This document shows, piece after piece, positions 1 through 11,206 of a stretch of DNA of 64,000 nt (position 1 is its first letter; the number at the start of each line of letters is the position of its first letter). Origin of the DNA: Rhizobiaceae bacterium (GTDB lineage Bacteria; Pseudomonadota; Alphaproteobacteria; Rhizobiales; Rhizobiaceae); the NCBI GenBank assembly GCA_017640615.1, contig JAEPQK010000001.1:922047-986046 (forward strand), read 5' to 3'. The notes below the pieces were generated by a model. That model did no database searches. It was given only the letters and a program-made list of their open reading frames with translations, and was not told the DNA's origin. The position numbers and the translations under genes are program-made.

Positions 1-1896
1 ACCCGCGTCACCGGCCGCGTTGTTGCGATAGAGAGCCGAGCAAACGGCCGCATCCGTCTGACGATCGACCTCATTTCAACTGAGCGGCCGGAACTGCGCT
101 ACGCGCCCGACCGGTTCCGCGCGACGACTGGCAAGCTCCCGGAGGACTTGGAGCCCGGCGATGGCGTGACCGGCGTCGTGCGCCTACTGTCGCCATCGGG
201 GCCGGCCCGGCCGCACGGCTATGACTTTGCTTTCGAGAATTTTTTCGACGGCATCGGCGCAAACGGATTTTTCCTGTCGGGCCCGTTCAAGGCCGAGATT
301 GGGAACGCGCCGTCCGCATTTGGATCAATTGCCTCCTGGGTGGAGCGGCAAAGGCTGGCGCTGGCAGAGCGCATCAAAACCCATATCGCCGGACCGGAAG
401 GCGAAGTGGCCGTCGCGCTGGTGGCCGGTGTGCGCGGCGGCATACCGGAGGCGGTGACAGAGGCGCTGCGCAAGACCGGCCTGGCGCATATTCTGGCGAT
501 CTCGGGTCTGCATATGGCGCTGGTCGCTGGCACGGTGGTTGGCGCGATGCGGCTCGGCTTTGCACTCATGCCGGGCTTTTCGTCGCGACATGCGGTGAAG
601 AAATACGCCGCGCTCGCCGGCCTCGTGGCCCTCACACTATATCTCGTCATTTCGGGTGCCGCAGTTGCCGCGCAGCGTGCATATGTAATGTTCGCAGTGA
701 TGCTGGTCGCCGTGCTTTTCGACCGCGCGGCTCTCACCATGCGTAATCTCGCAATTGCCGCGCTGATCATACTCCTGATTGCGCCGCATGAGGTGATGGG
801 GCCCAGCTTCCAGATGTCGTTTGCCGCCACTGCCGCGCTGATTGGCGCCTATGGCTGGTATTCTGAACGCCGTTCGCGCAAGCCGCCCGCCGGCTGGGCG
901 CGGCGCTCACCGGCTGTCAATGCGGTGCGGCTCGTCGGCTTGTTTTTCGTAGGGCTCGCGGCAACGTCGATCATTGCCGGCCTGGCGACCGGCATCTTTG
1001 CAGCGTGGCACTTCCAGCGCGTCGCGCCGCTTGGCCTTGTGGCGAACCTCGCCGCGATGCCCATCGTAACGATCGCGGTGATGCCGCTCGCAGTTGCCGG
1101 CATGATCGCCATGCCCCTGGGCCTCGACGCCCCATTCTTCGCGGGGATGGGCAAAGCGCTGGCCACCGTGATTTCGATCGCGGAATGGCTGGCGGTGCGT
1201 TCGCCGCTCGATGTGGTTGGGGCAATTCCTCCGCTTGCCGTCATCATGCTGGCGGTAGCGTTGGTCACCGCCGTCGTCCTGACCACCTGGCTACGGGCAA
1301 TTGCCCTGCCATTCGCGGCTGCCGGTGTCGCGCTCATCGCAATGCGCGAACCGCCTCATCTCCTTGTCTCGGAAGATGCGCGCCTTGTGGCCATGCAAAT
1401 GAGCGAGGGGCGGCTTGCGGTCAATAAAACGCGCCCGCCCACATTCACGCTGGGCATCTGGACGGCGGCGCTCAACGCCGATGAGATCGTGAAGCCCGAG
1501 GACCTGGACGGTATGTCCACGTTCCAGGGAAGCTCAAGCGCAGAAGCCGCCTTCAGCTGCGCTGACGATTTGTGCCTCGCCCGGCATGCAAGCGGCGCCG
1601 TGGTGGCTTTCGCCAATACGGCGCAAGCGGCTGGAGCAGGATGCGGTTTGGCGTCGCTGATCGTGGTTGACGATGCGACTGCGAAGAATGTCTGCGCTGG
1701 GACGCCGGCGACGGTCGTCACCAAACGCGAGCTGGCTTGGCGGGGGAGTGCTGCGGTGAAGTTCAAAGATGGGGTAGCGCAGCTGGATTATGCGATCGGG
1801 CCGACCCTGCGACCATGGCACGACCATCGGCGCTATTCGCGCGAGGCGAGGGGTCTGCCGCCTTATCGGCGGCAAAAAGCCGAAGCCGATCAGTAG
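1..1896 (+). CDS. comEC: ComEC/Rec2 family DNA-uptake channel protein (5' end missing)
   Basis: Polytopic inner-membrane protein of the ComEC/Rec2 family, which conducts single-stranded DNA across the membrane in competent bacteria. The frame is open from base 1, so the start lies outside the window; 631 residues are visible. The N-terminal part has the small beta-rich domain (DUF4131 type), followed by the Competence domain, marked by [15 protein letters not shown] and the segment [12 protein letters not shown], and a run of hydrophobic helices to about residue 460. A short C-terminal soluble part follows; I see no full metallo-beta-lactamase domain with HxHxDH, so this is the shorter form common in Alphaproteobacteria. 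It converges on lexA, the two stop codons overlapping by seven bases. Many carriers of this gene have no demonstrated competence, so its role here is uncertain. Confidence 0.9.
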   Translation, partial: TRVTGRVVAIESRANGRIRLTIDLISTERPELRYAPDRFRATTGKLPEDLEPGDGVTGVVRLLSPSGPARPHGYDFAFENFFDGIGANGFFLSGPFKAEIGNAPSAFGSIASWVERQRLALAERIKTHIAGPEGEVAVALVAGVRGGIPEAVTEALRKTGLAHILAISGLHMALVAGTVVGAMRLGFALMPGFSSRHAVKKYAALAGLVALTLYLVISGAAVAAQRAYVMFAVMLVAVLFDRAALTMRNLAIAALIILLIAPHEVMGPSFQMSFAATAALIGAYGWYSERRSRKPPAGWARRSPAVNAVRLVGLFFVGLAATSIIAGLATGIFAAWHFQRVAPLGLVANLAAMPIVTIAVMPLAVAGMIAMPLGLDAPFFAGMGKALATVISIAEWLAVRSPLDVVGAIPPLAVIMLAVALVTAVVLTTWLRAIALPFAAAGVALIAMREPPHLLVSEDARLVAMQMSEGRLAVNKTRPPTFTLGIWTAALNADEIVKPEDLDGMSTFQGSSSAEAAFSCADDLCLARHASGAVVAFANTAQAAGAGCGLASLIVVDDATAKNVCAGTPATVVTKRELAWRGSAAVKFKDGVAQLDYAIGPTLRPWHDHRRYSREARGLPPYRRQKAEADQ

Positions 1897-2600
1897 CGGC
1901 GGATGAGACCGACCAGGCGCCCCTGCACCTTGACCCTGTCGGGTCCAAAGATGCGTGTTTCATAGGCCGGATTGGCGGCCTCGAGCGCGATCGACGCGCC
2001 TTTGCGGCGAAAACGCTTCAAGGTCGCTTCCTCGTCGTCCACCAGCGCCACAACGATCTCGCCGGGATTGGCCGTTTGCGCGTTGCGGATAACAACGGTG
2101 TCGCCGTCGAAAATGCCGGCCTCGATCATGGAATCGCCCTTGACCTCAAGCGCATAATGATCGCCGCCAGAAATCATGTCCGGCGGCACCGAAATCGAAT
2201 GTGTCTGGTGCTGGATTGCCTCGATCGGCACGCCGGCTGCGATGCGGCCCATAACCGGAACCGAGATCGCGGCATTCTCGTCGTCGTCATTGCTGGCGGC
2301 GGGTACTTTCGGCGGCGCTTTGCCGAGACTGCCCTCGATCACACTGGGCGAAAAGCGCTTCGCCGAGTTGAGGCCAGGTGCAATCGAATCGGGCAGGCGC
2401 AACACTTCCAGCGCCCGCGCCCTGTTCGGCAGGCGGCGAATGAAGCCTCGCTCCTCAAGCGCGGTGATCAGCCGATGGATGCCGGATTTGGACGCCAGGT
2501 CCAGTGCTTCCTTCATTTCATCGAAGGAGGGCGGAATCCCGGTTTCCTTGAGCCGCTCGTGGATGAACAGCAGAAGTTCGTGCTGTTTTCGCGTCAGCAT
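1890..2600 (-). CDS. lexA: LexA SOS-response repressor/protease
   Basis: Transcriptional repressor of the SOS regulon that cleaves itself when stimulated by RecA filaments. The 236-residue protein begins with the LexA winged helix-turn-helix ([17 protein letters not shown]) and ends with an S24-type peptidase domain. The self-cleavage bond is Ala122-Gly123 (in GRIAAGVP) and the catalytic dyad is Ser157 (GDSM) and Lys195 (ATLKRF), all present. The loop between the two domains is long, as in other alphaproteobacterial LexA proteins. A GTTC-N7-GTTC box about 67 bases upstream of the start indicates autoregulation. It is the first gene beyond the tryptophan-degradation operon on the same strand, with 131 bases between. 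Confidence 0.97.
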   Translation of the reverse strand: MLTRKQHELLLFIHERLKETGIPPSFDEMKEALDLASKSGIHRLITALEERGFIRRLPNRARALEVLRLPDSIAPGLNSAKRFSPSVIEGSLGKAPPKVPAASNDDDENAAISVPVMGRIAAGVPIEAIQHQTHSISVPPDMISGGDHYALEVKGDSMIEAGIFDGDTVVIRNAQTANPGEIVVALVDDEEATLKRFRRKGASIALEAANPAYETRIFGPDRVKVQGRLVGLIRRY

Positions 2601-2666
2601 AGTTCGTCCCCTGAACCCGTTTCAGCCGGGAATCACCGGCAAACAAAACCAGAACAATCACTATAT

Positions 2667-2681
2667 GTTCCAGTCTTGTTC
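2667..2681 (-). promoter_or_regulatory. SOS box (LexA operator)
   Basis: GTTC-CAGTCTT-GTTC on the plus strand (GAAC-N7-GAAC toward lexA) matches exactly the direct-repeat LexA box known from Alphaproteobacteria. It lies in the lexA promoter region, so it should mediate autorepression. Confidence 0.85.
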
Positions 2682-2731
2682 CGCAAGTGTTTAATTTTGG
2701 TGAAGGGTACGGGGCGCCAAGACCCAGGCGC

Positions 2732-3568
2732 TTAAAGTTCAGTGCGCACGTGCCAGAGCTCGGGGAAGAGTTCCACTTCCAGCATGCGCTTCAGATAAGA
2801 GATGCCGGCGGTGCCGCCAGTGCCGCGCTTGAAGCCGATGATGCGTTCCACGGTCGTGACATGGTTGAAACGCCAGCGGCGGAAGTAATCTTCCAGGTCG
2901 ACCAGTTTCTCGCCGATTTCGTAGAGCTCCCAATAGCGCTCCGGCGCATCGTAGATCGTGCGCCATGCAGCCATGACTGCCGCGTTCGCGTCATGTGTTG
3001 TTGAGACGTCACGAGACAGCACCTCATTCGGCACTGGGATGCCGCGCCGCGCCAATAGCCGCAGCGCTTCGTCGTAGAGGCTGGGTTCGGCCAGTTCGGC
3101 CTGAAGCCTGGCGACAATATCGGGCCGGTGTTCATGCGGGCGCAGCATCGCCGGGTTGCGATTACCGAGCAGGAATTCGATCAGCCGGTATTGCCATGAC
3201 TGAAAACCGGACGACTGGCCGAGCGCATCGCGAAACCGCGTATATTCCGACGGCGTCATGGTGCGCAGAACGTCCCATGCCGAATTGAGCTGCTCGAGGA
3301 TGCGCGAGACGCGCGCCAGCATTTTCATGGCGGGCTGCGTGGCGTCGTCGCGGATGGCCCGGCGGGCGGCGGTGAGTTCGTGTATCGCAAGGCGCATCCA
3401 CAGCTCGGATGTCTGATGCTGCACGATGAACAGCATCTCGTCATGCGCGTCGCTCAGCGGTTTTTGCGTGCCAAGGATCGCGTCGAGCCGCAGATAGTCG
3501 CCATATGACATGCGGCCGTCGAAATCCATCGACGCGCCTTCGCTGCCAGGATCATAGTCCTTCGTCAT
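2732..3568 (-). CDS. kynA: Tryptophan 2,3-dioxygenase
   Basis: Heme enzyme that opens the indole ring of L-tryptophan to N-formylkynurenine, the first step of the kynurenine route. The 278-residue length is typical. Family motifs are clear: the substrate-site HQTSELW near residue 51, [15 protein letters not shown] in the middle, and [17 protein letters not shown] near the C-terminus, which carries the heme-ligand histidine. It is the last gene of the anthranilate-CoA operon, nine bases after the RidA gene. This links the operon to tryptophan: kynurenine would be turned to anthranilate by formamidase and kynureninase, neither of which is in the window. Met14 is an alternative start. Confidence 0.96.
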   Translation of the reverse strand: MTKDYDPGSEGASMDFDGRMSYGDYLRLDAILGTQKPLSDAHDEMLFIVQHQTSELWMRLAIHELTAARRAIRDDATQPAMKMLARVSRILEQLNSAWDVLRTMTPSEYTRFRDALGQSSGFQSWQYRLIEFLLGNRNPAMLRPHEHRPDIVARLQAELAEPSLYDEALRLLARRGIPVPNEVLSRDVSTTHDANAAVMAAWRTIYDAPERYWELYEIGEKLVDLEDYFRRWRFNHVTTVERIIGFKRGTGGTAGISYLKRMLEVELFPELWHVRTEL

Positions 3569-3577
3569 GGCGGTGCC

Positions 3578-3988
3578 TCAGGCGTCTTCCCCTGAGGCAC
3601 CGATCTCGGCCGTTGCTTCGATCTCGACCAGCGCTTCGTCTTCGATCAGTCCGGCAACGACGATGACGGACATGGCTGGATAGTGCGAGCCCATGACCGC
3701 GCGGTAAGCCTGACCGACCTCTTTCTGCTTCGCCAGATATTCGCGCTTGTCGGTGATGAACCAGGTGAGGCGTACAATATCGGTGACCTTGCCGCCGGCA
3801 GCGGTCACAATGTCTGCGATGTTGCGCAGCGTCTGCTCGAACTGGCCAACGAAGTCCTTGTGTTCGAACACCTGATCCGGCGTCCACCCAATCTGGCCGC
3901 CGGTGTAGAGGCGTTTGCCTTCGACCATCACGCCGTTTGCGTAGCCCTTCGGTGTCGGCCAGCCAGCCGGGTGGATCATGTTCATCAT
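3578..3988 (-). CDS. RidA/YjgF/UK114-family enamine/imine deaminase
   Basis: A 136-residue RidA-superfamily protein. Members hydrolyse reactive enamines/imines to ketones and ammonia, or act in ring-cleavage pathways such as aminomuconate deamination. Visible features are the start region HPAGWPTPKGYANGV, the central GGQIGWTPD, and a C-terminal part with VEIEATAEIG. It lies between the 2-aminobenzoate-CoA ligase and tryptophan dioxygenase genes. CoA-dependent anthranilate degradation creates an alicyclic enamine carboxyl-CoA that must lose its amino group, so deamination of that intermediate is a reasonable inference. RidA-like genes are, as I recall, found in other anthranilate-CoA clusters. 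Two ATGs sit in tandem at the start. Confidence 0.85.
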   Translation of the reverse strand: MMNMIHPAGWPTPKGYANGVMVEGKRLYTGGQIGWTPDQVFEHKDFVGQFEQTLRNIADIVTAAGGKVTDIVRLTWFITDKREYLAKQKEVGQAYRAVMGSHYPAMSVIVVAGLIEDEALVEIEATAEIGASGEDA

Positions 3989-4010
3989 GTCGTCGGTTCC
4001 TGTTGGCGGT

Positions 4011-5639
4011 TCAGTCGCTGCCGCGCAGCCTGAAGCGCTGGATCTTGCCTGTCTGGGTTTTTGGTAGCGCGTCGGTGAAAACCACCGAGCGGGGATATTT
4101 GTAAGGTGCGATCACTGATTTGACGTGGTCCTGCAGGCGCTTGATCGTGCCGTCGTCTCTTGCTGTGCCGTCCACCAGCACAACATGCGCTTCCACGATC
4201 TGGCCGCGCGCCTCGTCAGGGCGGCCGATCACGGCGCATTCGCTGACATCGGGATGGGCGAGTAGGGCTGCTTCGACCTCGGGGCCGGCAATGTTGTACC
4301 CGGCTGAGACGATCATGTCGTCGGAGCGGGCGGCGAAATGGAAATAACCTTCCTCGTCGCGAACGAATGTGTCGCCCGTCAGGTTCCAGCCGTCGCGCAC
4401 ATAGTCCTTCTGGCGCTTGTCGGCGAGATAACGGCAGCCGGTCGGGCCGCGCACCGCAAGCCGGCCAGGGGTGCCGGGTTCAACGTCATTCATTTCGTCG
4501 TCCACGACCCGCGCTTCATAGCCACTGACTTCCTTGCCGGTGCAGGCGGAGCGGGAATCGCCGAAACGGTTGGAGATGAAAATGTGCAGCATTTCGGTCG
4601 CGCCAATGCCGTCGAGCATCGGCTTGCCGGTTTTCTTCAGCCAGTCGTCGTAGACAGGGGCGGGGAGCGTTTCGCCGGCAGAGACAGCGGCACGCAGCGA
4701 AGAAAGGTCAGCGCCTTCCTCCATTGCGGCAAGCATCGCGCGATACGCTGTGGGCGCGGTGAAGCAGACGGTGGCCTTGTAGGTCTGGATGATCTCGATG
4801 AGGTTGGGCGGTGTGGCCTGTTCGAGCAGCGTGGCGGCGGCGCCGAAGCGCAGCGGGAAGATGGCCAGCCCGCCGAGGCCAAAGGTGAAAGCGAGCGGCG
4901 GCGAGCCCACGAAAATGTCGTCCGGCGTGACCGCCAGCACCTCTTTCGCATAACCATCGGCGATGATCATCAGGTCGCGATGGAAATGCATCGTGGCCTT
5001 TGGTTCGCCGGTGGTGCCGGAGGTGAAGCCGAGCAGGGCGACATCGTCGCGACCTGTCTTCACACATTCGAATTTGACCGGCTTGTTGAGCGCCAGCCGG
5101 TCGAGTTCAGCATCGTGATTGGCGGTGCCATCGAAGCCGATCACCTTGGTCAGAAACTTGCTGTCCTTGGCGCAGGAAACCATCTCGTCCATCAGCCGCG
5201 TGTCGCAGAGCGCCAGCGCTATCTCGGCCTTGTCGACGATCTTCTTCAGTTCCGTGGCGCGCAGCATTGGCATCGTGTTTACGACCACGGCGCCCGCCTT
5301 GGTGGCGGCAAGCCACACCGCAACCATGGCCGGGTTGTTGGCGGAGCGGATCAGGATGCGGTTGCCGGGTTTCACCCCGAGATCTTCAACCAGCGCATGG
5401 GCAATGCGGTTGGTCCAGTCGGCGAGCTCTTTGTAGGTTCGCATGCGGCCGTTGCCGATGAGCGCGGTGTTGTCGCCGAAGCCCTTGTCGACCATCGCGT
5501 CCGTCAGCTCGTAGCCGGCGTTGAACCATTCCGGGTAGTCGAAGCCATCGAGCAGGAAGTCGGGCATAAGTTCAGGCGGCGGCAGGTTGTCACGCGTGAA
5601 AGTGTCGACATGCCCGGTCGGGCCAAGCGTGGTCGTCAT
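4011..5639 (-). CDS. abmG: 2-aminobenzoate (anthranilate)-CoA ligase
   Basis: AMP-forming acyl-CoA synthetase of 542 residues that would activate anthranilate to 2-aminobenzoyl-CoA. The P-loop motif [17 protein letters not shown], the adenylation motif [12 protein letters not shown], the hinge-region [21 protein letters not shown] and the catalytic lysine in [12 protein letters not shown] are all intact. The sequence is of the benzoate/2-aminobenzoate ligase type, and the assignment rests on its partner, the fused 2-aminobenzoyl-CoA monooxygenase/reductase in the same operon. Its start overlaps the acyl-CoA dehydrogenase stop in an ATGA junction, implying translational coupling. The symbol follows the Azoarcus evansii abm genes; a related aromatic acid as true substrate cannot be excluded. 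Confidence 0.88.
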   Translation of the reverse strand: MTTTLGPTGHVDTFTRDNLPPPELMPDFLLDGFDYPEWFNAGYELTDAMVDKGFGDNTALIGNGRMRTYKELADWTNRIAHALVEDLGVKPGNRILIRSANNPAMVAVWLAATKAGAVVVNTMPMLRATELKKIVDKAEIALALCDTRLMDEMVSCAKDSKFLTKVIGFDGTANHDAELDRLALNKPVKFECVKTGRDDVALLGFTSGTTGEPKATMHFHRDLMIIADGYAKEVLAVTPDDIFVGSPPLAFTFGLGGLAIFPLRFGAAATLLEQATPPNLIEIIQTYKATVCFTAPTAYRAMLAAMEEGADLSSLRAAVSAGETLPAPVYDDWLKKTGKPMLDGIGATEMLHIFISNRFGDSRSACTGKEVSGYEARVVDDEMNDVEPGTPGRLAVRGPTGCRYLADKRQKDYVRDGWNLTGDTFVRDEEGYFHFAARSDDMIVSAGYNIAGPEVEAALLAHPDVSECAVIGRPDEARGQIVEAHVVLVDGTARDDGTIKRLQDHVKSVIAPYKYPRSVVFTDALPKTQTGKIQRFRLRGSD

Positions 5640-6811
5640 GATTTCGCTCCTGCGGCTGCGGCCGCCATGGTCTGGCGCGCGATGATGACCTTCTGCACGT
5701 CGGATGCGCCCTCATAGATGCGCAGGGCGCGGATTTCTCGGTAAAGGCTCTCCACTATGCAGCCCTTGCGCACGCCGTCGCCTCCGTGGAGTTGCACTGC
5801 CTTGTCGATGACGTCTTGAGCCCGGTCCGTGGCGAAGAGCTTCGCCATCGCAGCTTCGCGCGAGACGCGTGGGGCGCCGCTGTCCTTCAGCCATGCGGCG
5901 CGGTAGACGAGCAAAGCGGCGGCATCGATATCGAGCGCCATATCCGCGATATGGCCCTGCACCATCTGCAGCTCGAAAAGCGGCGCGTTGAACAACTCGC
6001 GACTTGCAGCGCGCGAAACGCTTTCGTCCAGCGCTCGACGCGCGAAGCCAAGTGCCGCCGCGGCAACGGTAGAACGGAAAACATCGAGCACCGACATTGC
6101 GATGCGGAAACCTTCGCCGGGTTTGCCGATCATCGCTGAGAGCGGCACACGACAATCGTCGAAGGAGAGACGGGCGAGGGGGTGCGGTGCGACCGTCTCA
6201 ATGCGCTCGGCAATTGTCAGTCCCGGTGTGTCCGAGGGAACGATGAATGCCGAAATGCCCTTGGCTCCTGCGCCTTCGCCGGTGCGCGCAAACACGGTGT
6301 AAACGTCGGCAATGCCGCCATTCGAAATCCAGGTCTTCTCGCCGTCGAGCACGTATTCGCCGTCCATGCGCTTCGCGGTCATCGCAAGATTGGCCACGTC
6401 CGAACCCGATGCCGGCTCGCTGAGCGCGAAGGCGGAAAGCGCCTTGCCGGCACGCGTCCTGGACAGCCACTCGCGTTTCTGGACGTCGGTGCCGAAAAGC
6501 GAGATTGCGCCGGTGCCCAACCCCTGCATGGCAAATGCGAAATCGGCCAGGCCGTCATGACGTGCCAGCGTTTCGCGCACCAGGCAGAGGCTGCGCACAT
6601 CCAGCGTCGATTGCGGGTCGTCGGGATCGACGCCGGTCAGTTCCAGCCAGCCGCCATCGCCCAGCGCGGCGACGAGTTTGCGGCAGGCGGCATCCGTGTC
6701 AGCGTGATCTATCGAACCCAGATGCCCAGACGCCCAGGCATCGATGCGCTCTGCCAGATCGCGGTGACGGTCTTCGAAAAACGGCCAGTCGAGAAAGCTG
6801 CGGTCGGACAT
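5636..6811 (-). CDS. Acyl-CoA dehydrogenase
   Basis: FAD-dependent acyl-CoA dehydrogenase, 391 residues, full length for the family. Visible motifs are [19 protein letters not shown] in the flavin-binding middle domain, [15 protein letters not shown], and the C-terminal [20 protein letters not shown] with [16 protein letters not shown]. In this operon it would act in the beta-oxidation-like opening of the reduced ring formed from 2-aminobenzoyl-CoA; the exact intermediate is not known to me. The start MSDRSFLDW is chosen because the stop of the enoyl-CoA hydratase overlaps this ATG (TGATG); the open frame extends 44 codons further upstream, but that part lies inside the hydratase gene and is not acyl-CoA-dehydrogenase-like. 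Confidence 0.92.
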   Translation of the reverse strand: MSDRSFLDWPFFEDRHRDLAERIDAWASGHLGSIDHADTDAACRKLVAALGDGGWLELTGVDPDDPQSTLDVRSLCLVRETLARHDGLADFAFAMQGLGTGAISLFGTDVQKREWLSRTRAGKALSAFALSEPASGSDVANLAMTAKRMDGEYVLDGEKTWISNGGIADVYTVFARTGEGAGAKGISAFIVPSDTPGLTIAERIETVAPHPLARLSFDDCRVPLSAMIGKPGEGFRIAMSVLDVFRSTVAAAALGFARRALDESVSRAASRELFNAPLFELQMVQGHIADMALDIDAAALLVYRAAWLKDSGAPRVSREAAMAKLFATDRAQDVIDKAVQLHGGDGVRKGCIVESLYREIRALRIYEGASDVQKVIIARQTMAAAAAGAKS

Positions 6812-7611
6812 CAATTGCCCTCGAATACCGGCTTCTGCTTGTTGGCAAAGGCCTCGTAAGCACGGCGAAAATCCTGCGTCTGCATGCAAATCGCTTGAGC
6901 CTGGGCCTCGGCTTCGATCGCCTGTTCGATGCCCATATTCCATTCCTGCGTGAGCATGGTCTTGGTCATCATGTTGCCGAAGGTCGGGCCGTCCGCAATA
7001 CGCTTGGCCAGGCCCATGGCTTCGCCTTCCAGCGCATCGGCATCGACCAGCCGGCTATAGAAGCCCCAGCGCTCGCCTTCGTCCGCGCTCATGGAGCGGC
7101 CGGTGTAAAGAAGTTCGGCGGCGCGGCTCTGGCCGATGATGCGGGGTAGGATTGCGCAGGCGCCCATGTCGCAGCCGGCGAGGCCGACCCGGTTGAAAAG
7201 GAACGCAGTCTTGGCGGCCGGCGTCGCCAGACGGATGTCTGACGCCATGGCAATGATCGCGCCAGCACCTGCCGCCACGCCATCAACTGCGGCGACGATA
7301 GGCTTGCCGCAGGCGATCATCGCCTTGACCAGATCGCCGGTCATGCGCGTGAATTCCATCAGGCCCTTCATATCCTTGTCGAGCAACGGGCCGATGATCT
7401 CGAATACGTCGCCGCCCGAGCAGAAATTGCCGCCATTCGGCGCGAACACCACGGCGCTAATATCGTCGCGATAGACGAGTGCGCGGAACCAGTCGCGTAG
7501 CTCGGCGTAGGAATCGAAGGTCAGCGGGTTCTTGCGCTCTGGACGGTTGAGCGACACACGGGCAATCGCTCCCTCGATCGTCAGCAGAAAGTGCTTCGGG
7601 CTGTCAGTCAT
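6811..7611 (-). CDS. Enoyl-CoA hydratase/isomerase family protein
   Basis: Crotonase-fold protein of 266 residues. It has the oxyanion-hole segment [18 protein letters not shown] and the second motif [23 protein letters not shown], followed by [22 protein letters not shown]. The two glutamates typical of true hydratases are not both evident (the second motif ends in a Cys-Asp-Met-Gly context), so ring-opening hydrolase or isomerase activity is also possible. It overlaps the MarR gene by eight bases and the acyl-CoA dehydrogenase start by one base. Its expected role is hydration or hydrolytic ring opening of the alicyclic CoA ester derived from anthranilate. Confidence 0.9.
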   Translation of the reverse strand: MTDSPKHFLLTIEGAIARVSLNRPERKNPLTFDSYAELRDWFRALVYRDDISAVVFAPNGGNFCSGGDVFEIIGPLLDKDMKGLMEFTRMTGDLVKAMIACGKPIVAAVDGVAAGAGAIIAMASDIRLATPAAKTAFLFNRVGLAGCDMGACAILPRIIGQSRAAELLYTGRSMSADEGERWGFYSRLVDADALEGEAMGLAKRIADGPTFGNMMTKTMLTQEWNMGIEQAIEAEAQAQAICMQTQDFRRAYEAFANKQKPVFEGN

Positions 7612-8134
7612 CTTGGTTCACCCTTCCTTCGCGGGTCGCTTCCATATGTGCCGCCGCTTCTGCCGCAATGCGATCGAGTGCGCGGCCGAGTTCGCGCGCT
7701 TCGTCGCGCCCGACACCACCGAAGAGCCCGTCGACCCAGCTCTCATGGGCGGCAGCCAATGCATCGAACTCTTCGCAACCCTTTGCGGTCAGGCGTACGA
7801 TCATCGCCCGTCGATCATTGTGGACCGGAGTGCGCACAATCAGTTCTTCCGAGACCAGGCGATCGACTATGCCAGTCACATTGCCGTTGGAAACTTTGAG
7901 AGCCGAGGACAATTCGCTCATGCGCAGTCCCTCGGGCGCGCGACGCAGCGCGGCCATCACGTCGAAGCGGGGCAGGGTGGTTATGAATTGCGAGCGCATA
8001 CGTTCGCGCAAATCGGCCTCGACCAGCCGCGTCGCCTTGAGCAGTTTCAGCCACAGGCGCAGGCGTTCCTTCGAGGCGTCCGCCGCTGCGGTCGATACTC
8101 CGTTTTGCGCCGCCTGTTCGGCAATGAGCGTCAT
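7604..8134 (-). CDS. MarR-family transcriptional regulator
   Basis: A 176-residue MarR-type winged-helix regulator. The DNA-binding core is [40 protein letters not shown], followed by the wing with the conserved [14 protein letters not shown]. The gene is embedded in the operon, overlapping the upstream dehydrogenase stop in an ATGA junction and the downstream hydratase start. MarR proteins embedded in aromatic-CoA operons usually repress their own operon and are released by a CoA thioester. By inference this one binds the inverted repeat at 11207-11233 in front of the operon and senses 2-aminobenzoyl-CoA or a later intermediate. Confidence 0.93.
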   Translation of the reverse strand: MTLIAEQAAQNGVSTAAADASKERLRLWLKLLKATRLVEADLRERMRSQFITTLPRFDVMAALRRAPEGLRMSELSSALKVSNGNVTGIVDRLVSEELIVRTPVHNDRRAMIVRLTAKGCEEFDALAAAHESWVDGLFGGVGRDEARELGRALDRIAAEAAAHMEATREGRVNQDD

Positions 8135-8850
8135 GCTTCGCCTCCCGAGATGACGAGCCCATGGCCGTTGACCATGGCTGCTTGCTCCGATGCGAGATAA
8201 AGAACCGAGGCAGCCACTTCTTCCGGCTTCACGATGCGACCCGATGGATTGTCGCCGAAGACGCGGACCTCAGCTTCATCTCGGCTGACGTTGAAGCGCT
8301 TCATGACATTGGTAACGGCAGTGTCGGCCATCGGCGTATCTACCCAGCCGGGGCAGACGGCGTTGCAGGTGATCCCACGCTTAGCAACTTCGAGCGCCAG
8401 TGATTTCACTAGGCCCATAACGCCGTGTTTTGCCGCTGCGTAGGCCGCGGTGTTGGGCGCGCCGTTGAGCCCGGCAACCGAAGCGATTGCGACCAGCCGG
8501 CCGCCTTCCTTCATGCCCGCAAGGGCTTCGCGAAAGGTGAGAAACACTCCGGTCAGCGTGACGTTGAGTGTGGTGTTCCACATTTCCAGCGTGGTTTTGG
8601 CCACAGGTGCCGCGCGGCCCATCCCGGCATTGGCAACCACAATATCGAAGGGCGTTTCGAACAACGCCTTAACCGAAGCTTCGTCCGCGACATCGGCCGT
8701 GCGGCACTCCATACCGCGTCCGCCGTCGGTTTCCTTCAATGCACCGAGCCTGCGGCCGGCAATTGTGACGTGATCGCCCTGATCCGCAAATGCGTGCGCA
8801 ACAGCGCGGCCGATGCCGGACCCGCCGCCGGTGACCAGTACGCGCCTCAT
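8131..8850 (-). CDS. Short-chain dehydrogenase/reductase (3-hydroxyacyl-CoA dehydrogenase-like)
   Basis: NAD(P)-dependent SDR of 239 residues. The dinucleotide-binding motif [10 protein letters not shown] is at residue 8, NAG at VVANAGMG, the catalytic serine in IASVAGLNG and the YxxxK pair in AYAAAKHG. The start MRRVLVTGG is chosen because it begins directly before the Rossmann strand and gives an ATGA overlap with the monooxygenase/reductase stop; the open frame continues 26 codons upstream, inside the previous gene. In the operon it fits oxidation of a hydroxyl group on the ring or ring-opened CoA ester after the hydratase step. Confidence 0.92.
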   Translation of the reverse strand: MRRVLVTGGGSGIGRAVAHAFADQGDHVTIAGRRLGALKETDGGRGMECRTADVADEASVKALFETPFDIVVANAGMGRAAPVAKTTLEMWNTTLNVTLTGVFLTFREALAGMKEGGRLVAIASVAGLNGAPNTAAYAAAKHGVMGLVKSLALEVAKRGITCNAVCPGWVDTPMADTAVTNVMKRFNVSRDEAEVRVFGDNPSGRIVKPEEVAASVLYLASEQAAMVNGHGLVISGGEA

Positions 8851-11144
8851 GCCCTGATCTCCATCTCGGCGGCGCGGTCGGCAAGCCGCCAGAGCTGGTC
8901 TCGCCCGGGCAGATAGGGATCGGGCCATTTCTCCGAGCGGTCGCCCAGATCACTTGCCGCGTGCAGCGTCCAGTAAGGATCGGTGAGGTGAGGGCGCGCG
9001 AGGCAGACGAGATCGGCCCGGCCTGCCATCAGGATCGAATTCACGTGGTCGGGTTCGTAGATATTGCCGACCGCCATGGTGGCCATATGCGCTTCGTTGC
9101 GGATGCGGTCCGAAAACGGCGTCTGGAACATACGGCCGTATACGGGCTTGGCGCGCGTCGATGTCTGGCCGGCAGATACGTCGCAAATATCGACCCCGGC
9201 CTCCTTCAGCATGCGTGCGATGTCGACGGCATCCTCGGGCGTGATGCCATCATCGCCGACCCAGTCGTTTGCGGAGATGCGTACGGAGACCGGCTTGTGC
9301 CTCGGCCAGGCGTCACGCACGGCGTGGTAGACCTCGAGCGGCCAGCGCATACGGTTTTCCAGGCTTCCGCCATATTCGTCGTCGCGGCGGTTGGTGAGCG
9401 GTGTGATGAAGGACGACAGCAGATAGCCATGTGCCATATGCAGCTCGATCATGTCGAAGCCGGCGCGGTCGGCCATTTCGGCGGCCTGCACGAATTCGTC
9501 GCGTACGCGGTCCATGTCGGCCCGCGTCATCGTTTTCGGGGTTGCATTGTCTTTCGACCAGGCAACGTCCGACGGCGCCAGCAGGTCCCAATTGTCTTTT
9601 TTCAGCGGCGCGTCGGCATCTTCCCAGCCAAGCTGCGTCGAGCCTTTTGCGCCGGCGTGGCCGATCTGCATGCAGATCTTGGCGTCAGTTTCGGCATGCA
9701 CGAAATCGACGATGCGCTTCCAGGCTGCCTCGTGTTCGGACGTGTAGGTGCCGGGGCAGCCGGGCGTAATGCGGCCCTCGGGCGAGACGCAGGTCATCTC
9801 GGTGTAGACGAGACCGGCGCCGCCTTTGGCACGCTCGCCATAGTGAATGAGGTGCCAGTCGGTCGGGCAGCCGTCGATGGCCTTGTATTGCGCCATTGGC
9901 GAGACAACGATGCGGTTTTTCAACTCCATATCGCGCAGCTTGAAAGGCGCGAACATAGGATGCCGAACGGCCGCATTGGCCGAGGCGCCCGCCATCTTCT
10001 GGAACCAGCCTTCCGCGCTTTCCAGCCATTCGCGGTCGCGCAGCCGCAGGTTTTCATGGCTGATGCGCTGGGATCGCGTGAGCAGCGAATAGTTGAACTG
10101 GACAGGATCGAGGTCGAGATACCGCTCCACCTCCTCGAACCACTCCAGCGAGTTGCGGGCGGCCGACTGCAGGCGCAGCACTTCAAGCCTTCGCTCTTCC
10201 TGGTAGCGCTCGAAAGCCTGCTCCAACGTCGGTTCACTGTGCAGATATTCGGCGAGTGCGATTGCGCTGTCGAATGCGAGACGGGAGCCGGAGCCGATCG
10301 AAAAATGCGCGGTAGCGGCTGCGTCGCCCATGAGCACGACATTGCCGTTGTACCAGCGCTCGCAGATTACTCGGGGAAAGTTCATCCACACGGCGGAGCC
10401 GCGCAGGTGGTTCGCGTTCGACATCAGCTTGTGGCCGCCAAGGTGCTTGGCAAACACCTTCTCGCACACAGCGATGCCTTCTTCCTTGGACATGTGCTCG
10501 AAGCCCCAATTGTCCCAGGTCTGCTGCGTGCACTCCACGATCACCGTCGCGGTGTTCTCATCGAACTGATAGGCGTGGACCCACATCCAGCCATGTTCGG
10601 TTTCCTCAAAGATGAAGGTAAAGGCGTCGTCGAATTTCTGGTGCGTGCCGAGCCAGATGAATTTGCACTCGCGCACATCCACATTCGGCTTGAAGACGTT
10701 TTCGTATTCCTTGCGAACGACGGAGTTGATGCCGTCGCAGGCGACCACGAGATCGTATTCCTTGCGGTACTCTTCGGCCGATTTGAACTGGCTTTCGAAC
10801 CGCAGGTCCACGCCAAGTTCGCGGGCGCGTGCCTGCAGGATGAGAAGCAGTTTCATGCGGCCGATACCGGCAAAGCCGTGGCCGCCGGAAACAGTCCGGA
10901 CGCCGCGATGGATTACGGCGATATCGTCCCAGTAGGCGAATGCGTTTTCGATTTCGGACGCGCTTTGCGGGTCGTTCGTGCGCAGGTTTTCCATCGCGTC
11001 GTCGGAGAGCACCACGCCCCAGCCGAAGGTGTCGTCGGCGCGGTTGCGCTCCAACACGGTGACCTCGTGCGAGGGGTCACGCAGCTTCATCGAAATGGCG
11101 AAATACAACCCGGCCGGCCCGCCGCCCATGCACAGGACCCGCAT
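8847..11144 (-). CDS. abmA: 2-aminobenzoyl-CoA monooxygenase/reductase (FAD hydroxylase fused to OYE-type reductase)
   Basis: A 765-residue two-domain flavoenzyme. Residues 1 to about 380 form a class A FAD hydroxylase (GGGPAGLYF near the start, [17 protein letters not shown] later). Residues about 395 to 765 form an Old Yellow Enzyme barrel ([58 protein letters not shown]). This fusion is the hallmark of the Azoarcus evansii enzyme that hydroxylates 2-aminobenzoyl-CoA and then reduces the ring, removing aromaticity without ring cleavage by dioxygen; salicylyl-CoA 5-hydroxylases look similar. It is the first gene of the operon, with a strong AGGAGGAG ribosome site before the chosen ATG. Context favours anthranilate over salicylate. 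Confidence 0.92.
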   Translation of the reverse strand: MRVLCMGGGPAGLYFAISMKLRDPSHEVTVLERNRADDTFGWGVVLSDDAMENLRTNDPQSASEIENAFAYWDDIAVIHRGVRTVSGGHGFAGIGRMKLLLILQARARELGVDLRFESQFKSAEEYRKEYDLVVACDGINSVVRKEYENVFKPNVDVRECKFIWLGTHQKFDDAFTFIFEETEHGWMWVHAYQFDENTATVIVECTQQTWDNWGFEHMSKEEGIAVCEKVFAKHLGGHKLMSNANHLRGSAVWMNFPRVICERWYNGNVVLMGDAAATAHFSIGSGSRLAFDSAIALAEYLHSEPTLEQAFERYQEERRLEVLRLQSAARNSLEWFEEVERYLDLDPVQFNYSLLTRSQRISHENLRLRDREWLESAEGWFQKMAGASANAAVRHPMFAPFKLRDMELKNRIVVSPMAQYKAIDGCPTDWHLIHYGERAKGGAGLVYTEMTCVSPEGRITPGCPGTYTSEHEAAWKRIVDFVHAETDAKICMQIGHAGAKGSTQLGWEDADAPLKKDNWDLLAPSDVAWSKDNATPKTMTRADMDRVRDEFVQAAEMADRAGFDMIELHMAHGYLLSSFITPLTNRRDDEYGGSLENRMRWPLEVYHAVRDAWPRHKPVSVRISANDWVGDDGITPEDAVDIARMLKEAGVDICDVSAGQTSTRAKPVYGRMFQTPFSDRIRNEAHMATMAVGNIYEPDHVNSILMAGRADLVCLARPHLTDPYWTLHAASDLGDRSEKWPDPYLPGRDQLWRLADRAAEMEIRA

Positions 11145-11206
11145 GGCTTTCTCCTCCTGCATCGACCCAAAAACGATACGGAGAGGCTACCAGCCAACCG
11201 AGATAT

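Noticed and set aside
2602..2616. GTTC-N7-GAAC beside the lexA start codon as a second LexA box
   Set aside because: It is an inverted rather than direct repeat and overlaps the ribosome binding site. The direct-repeat box at 2667-2681 is the better match.
1737..2735. 332-codon plus-strand open frame over lexA
   Set aside because: lexA on the minus strand has all catalytic residues and an SOS box. The frame also overlaps comEC.
4338..5717. 459-codon open frame antisense to the anthranilate-CoA ligase gene
   Set aside because: It has no family motif and lies across a gene with intact ligase motifs on the other strand.
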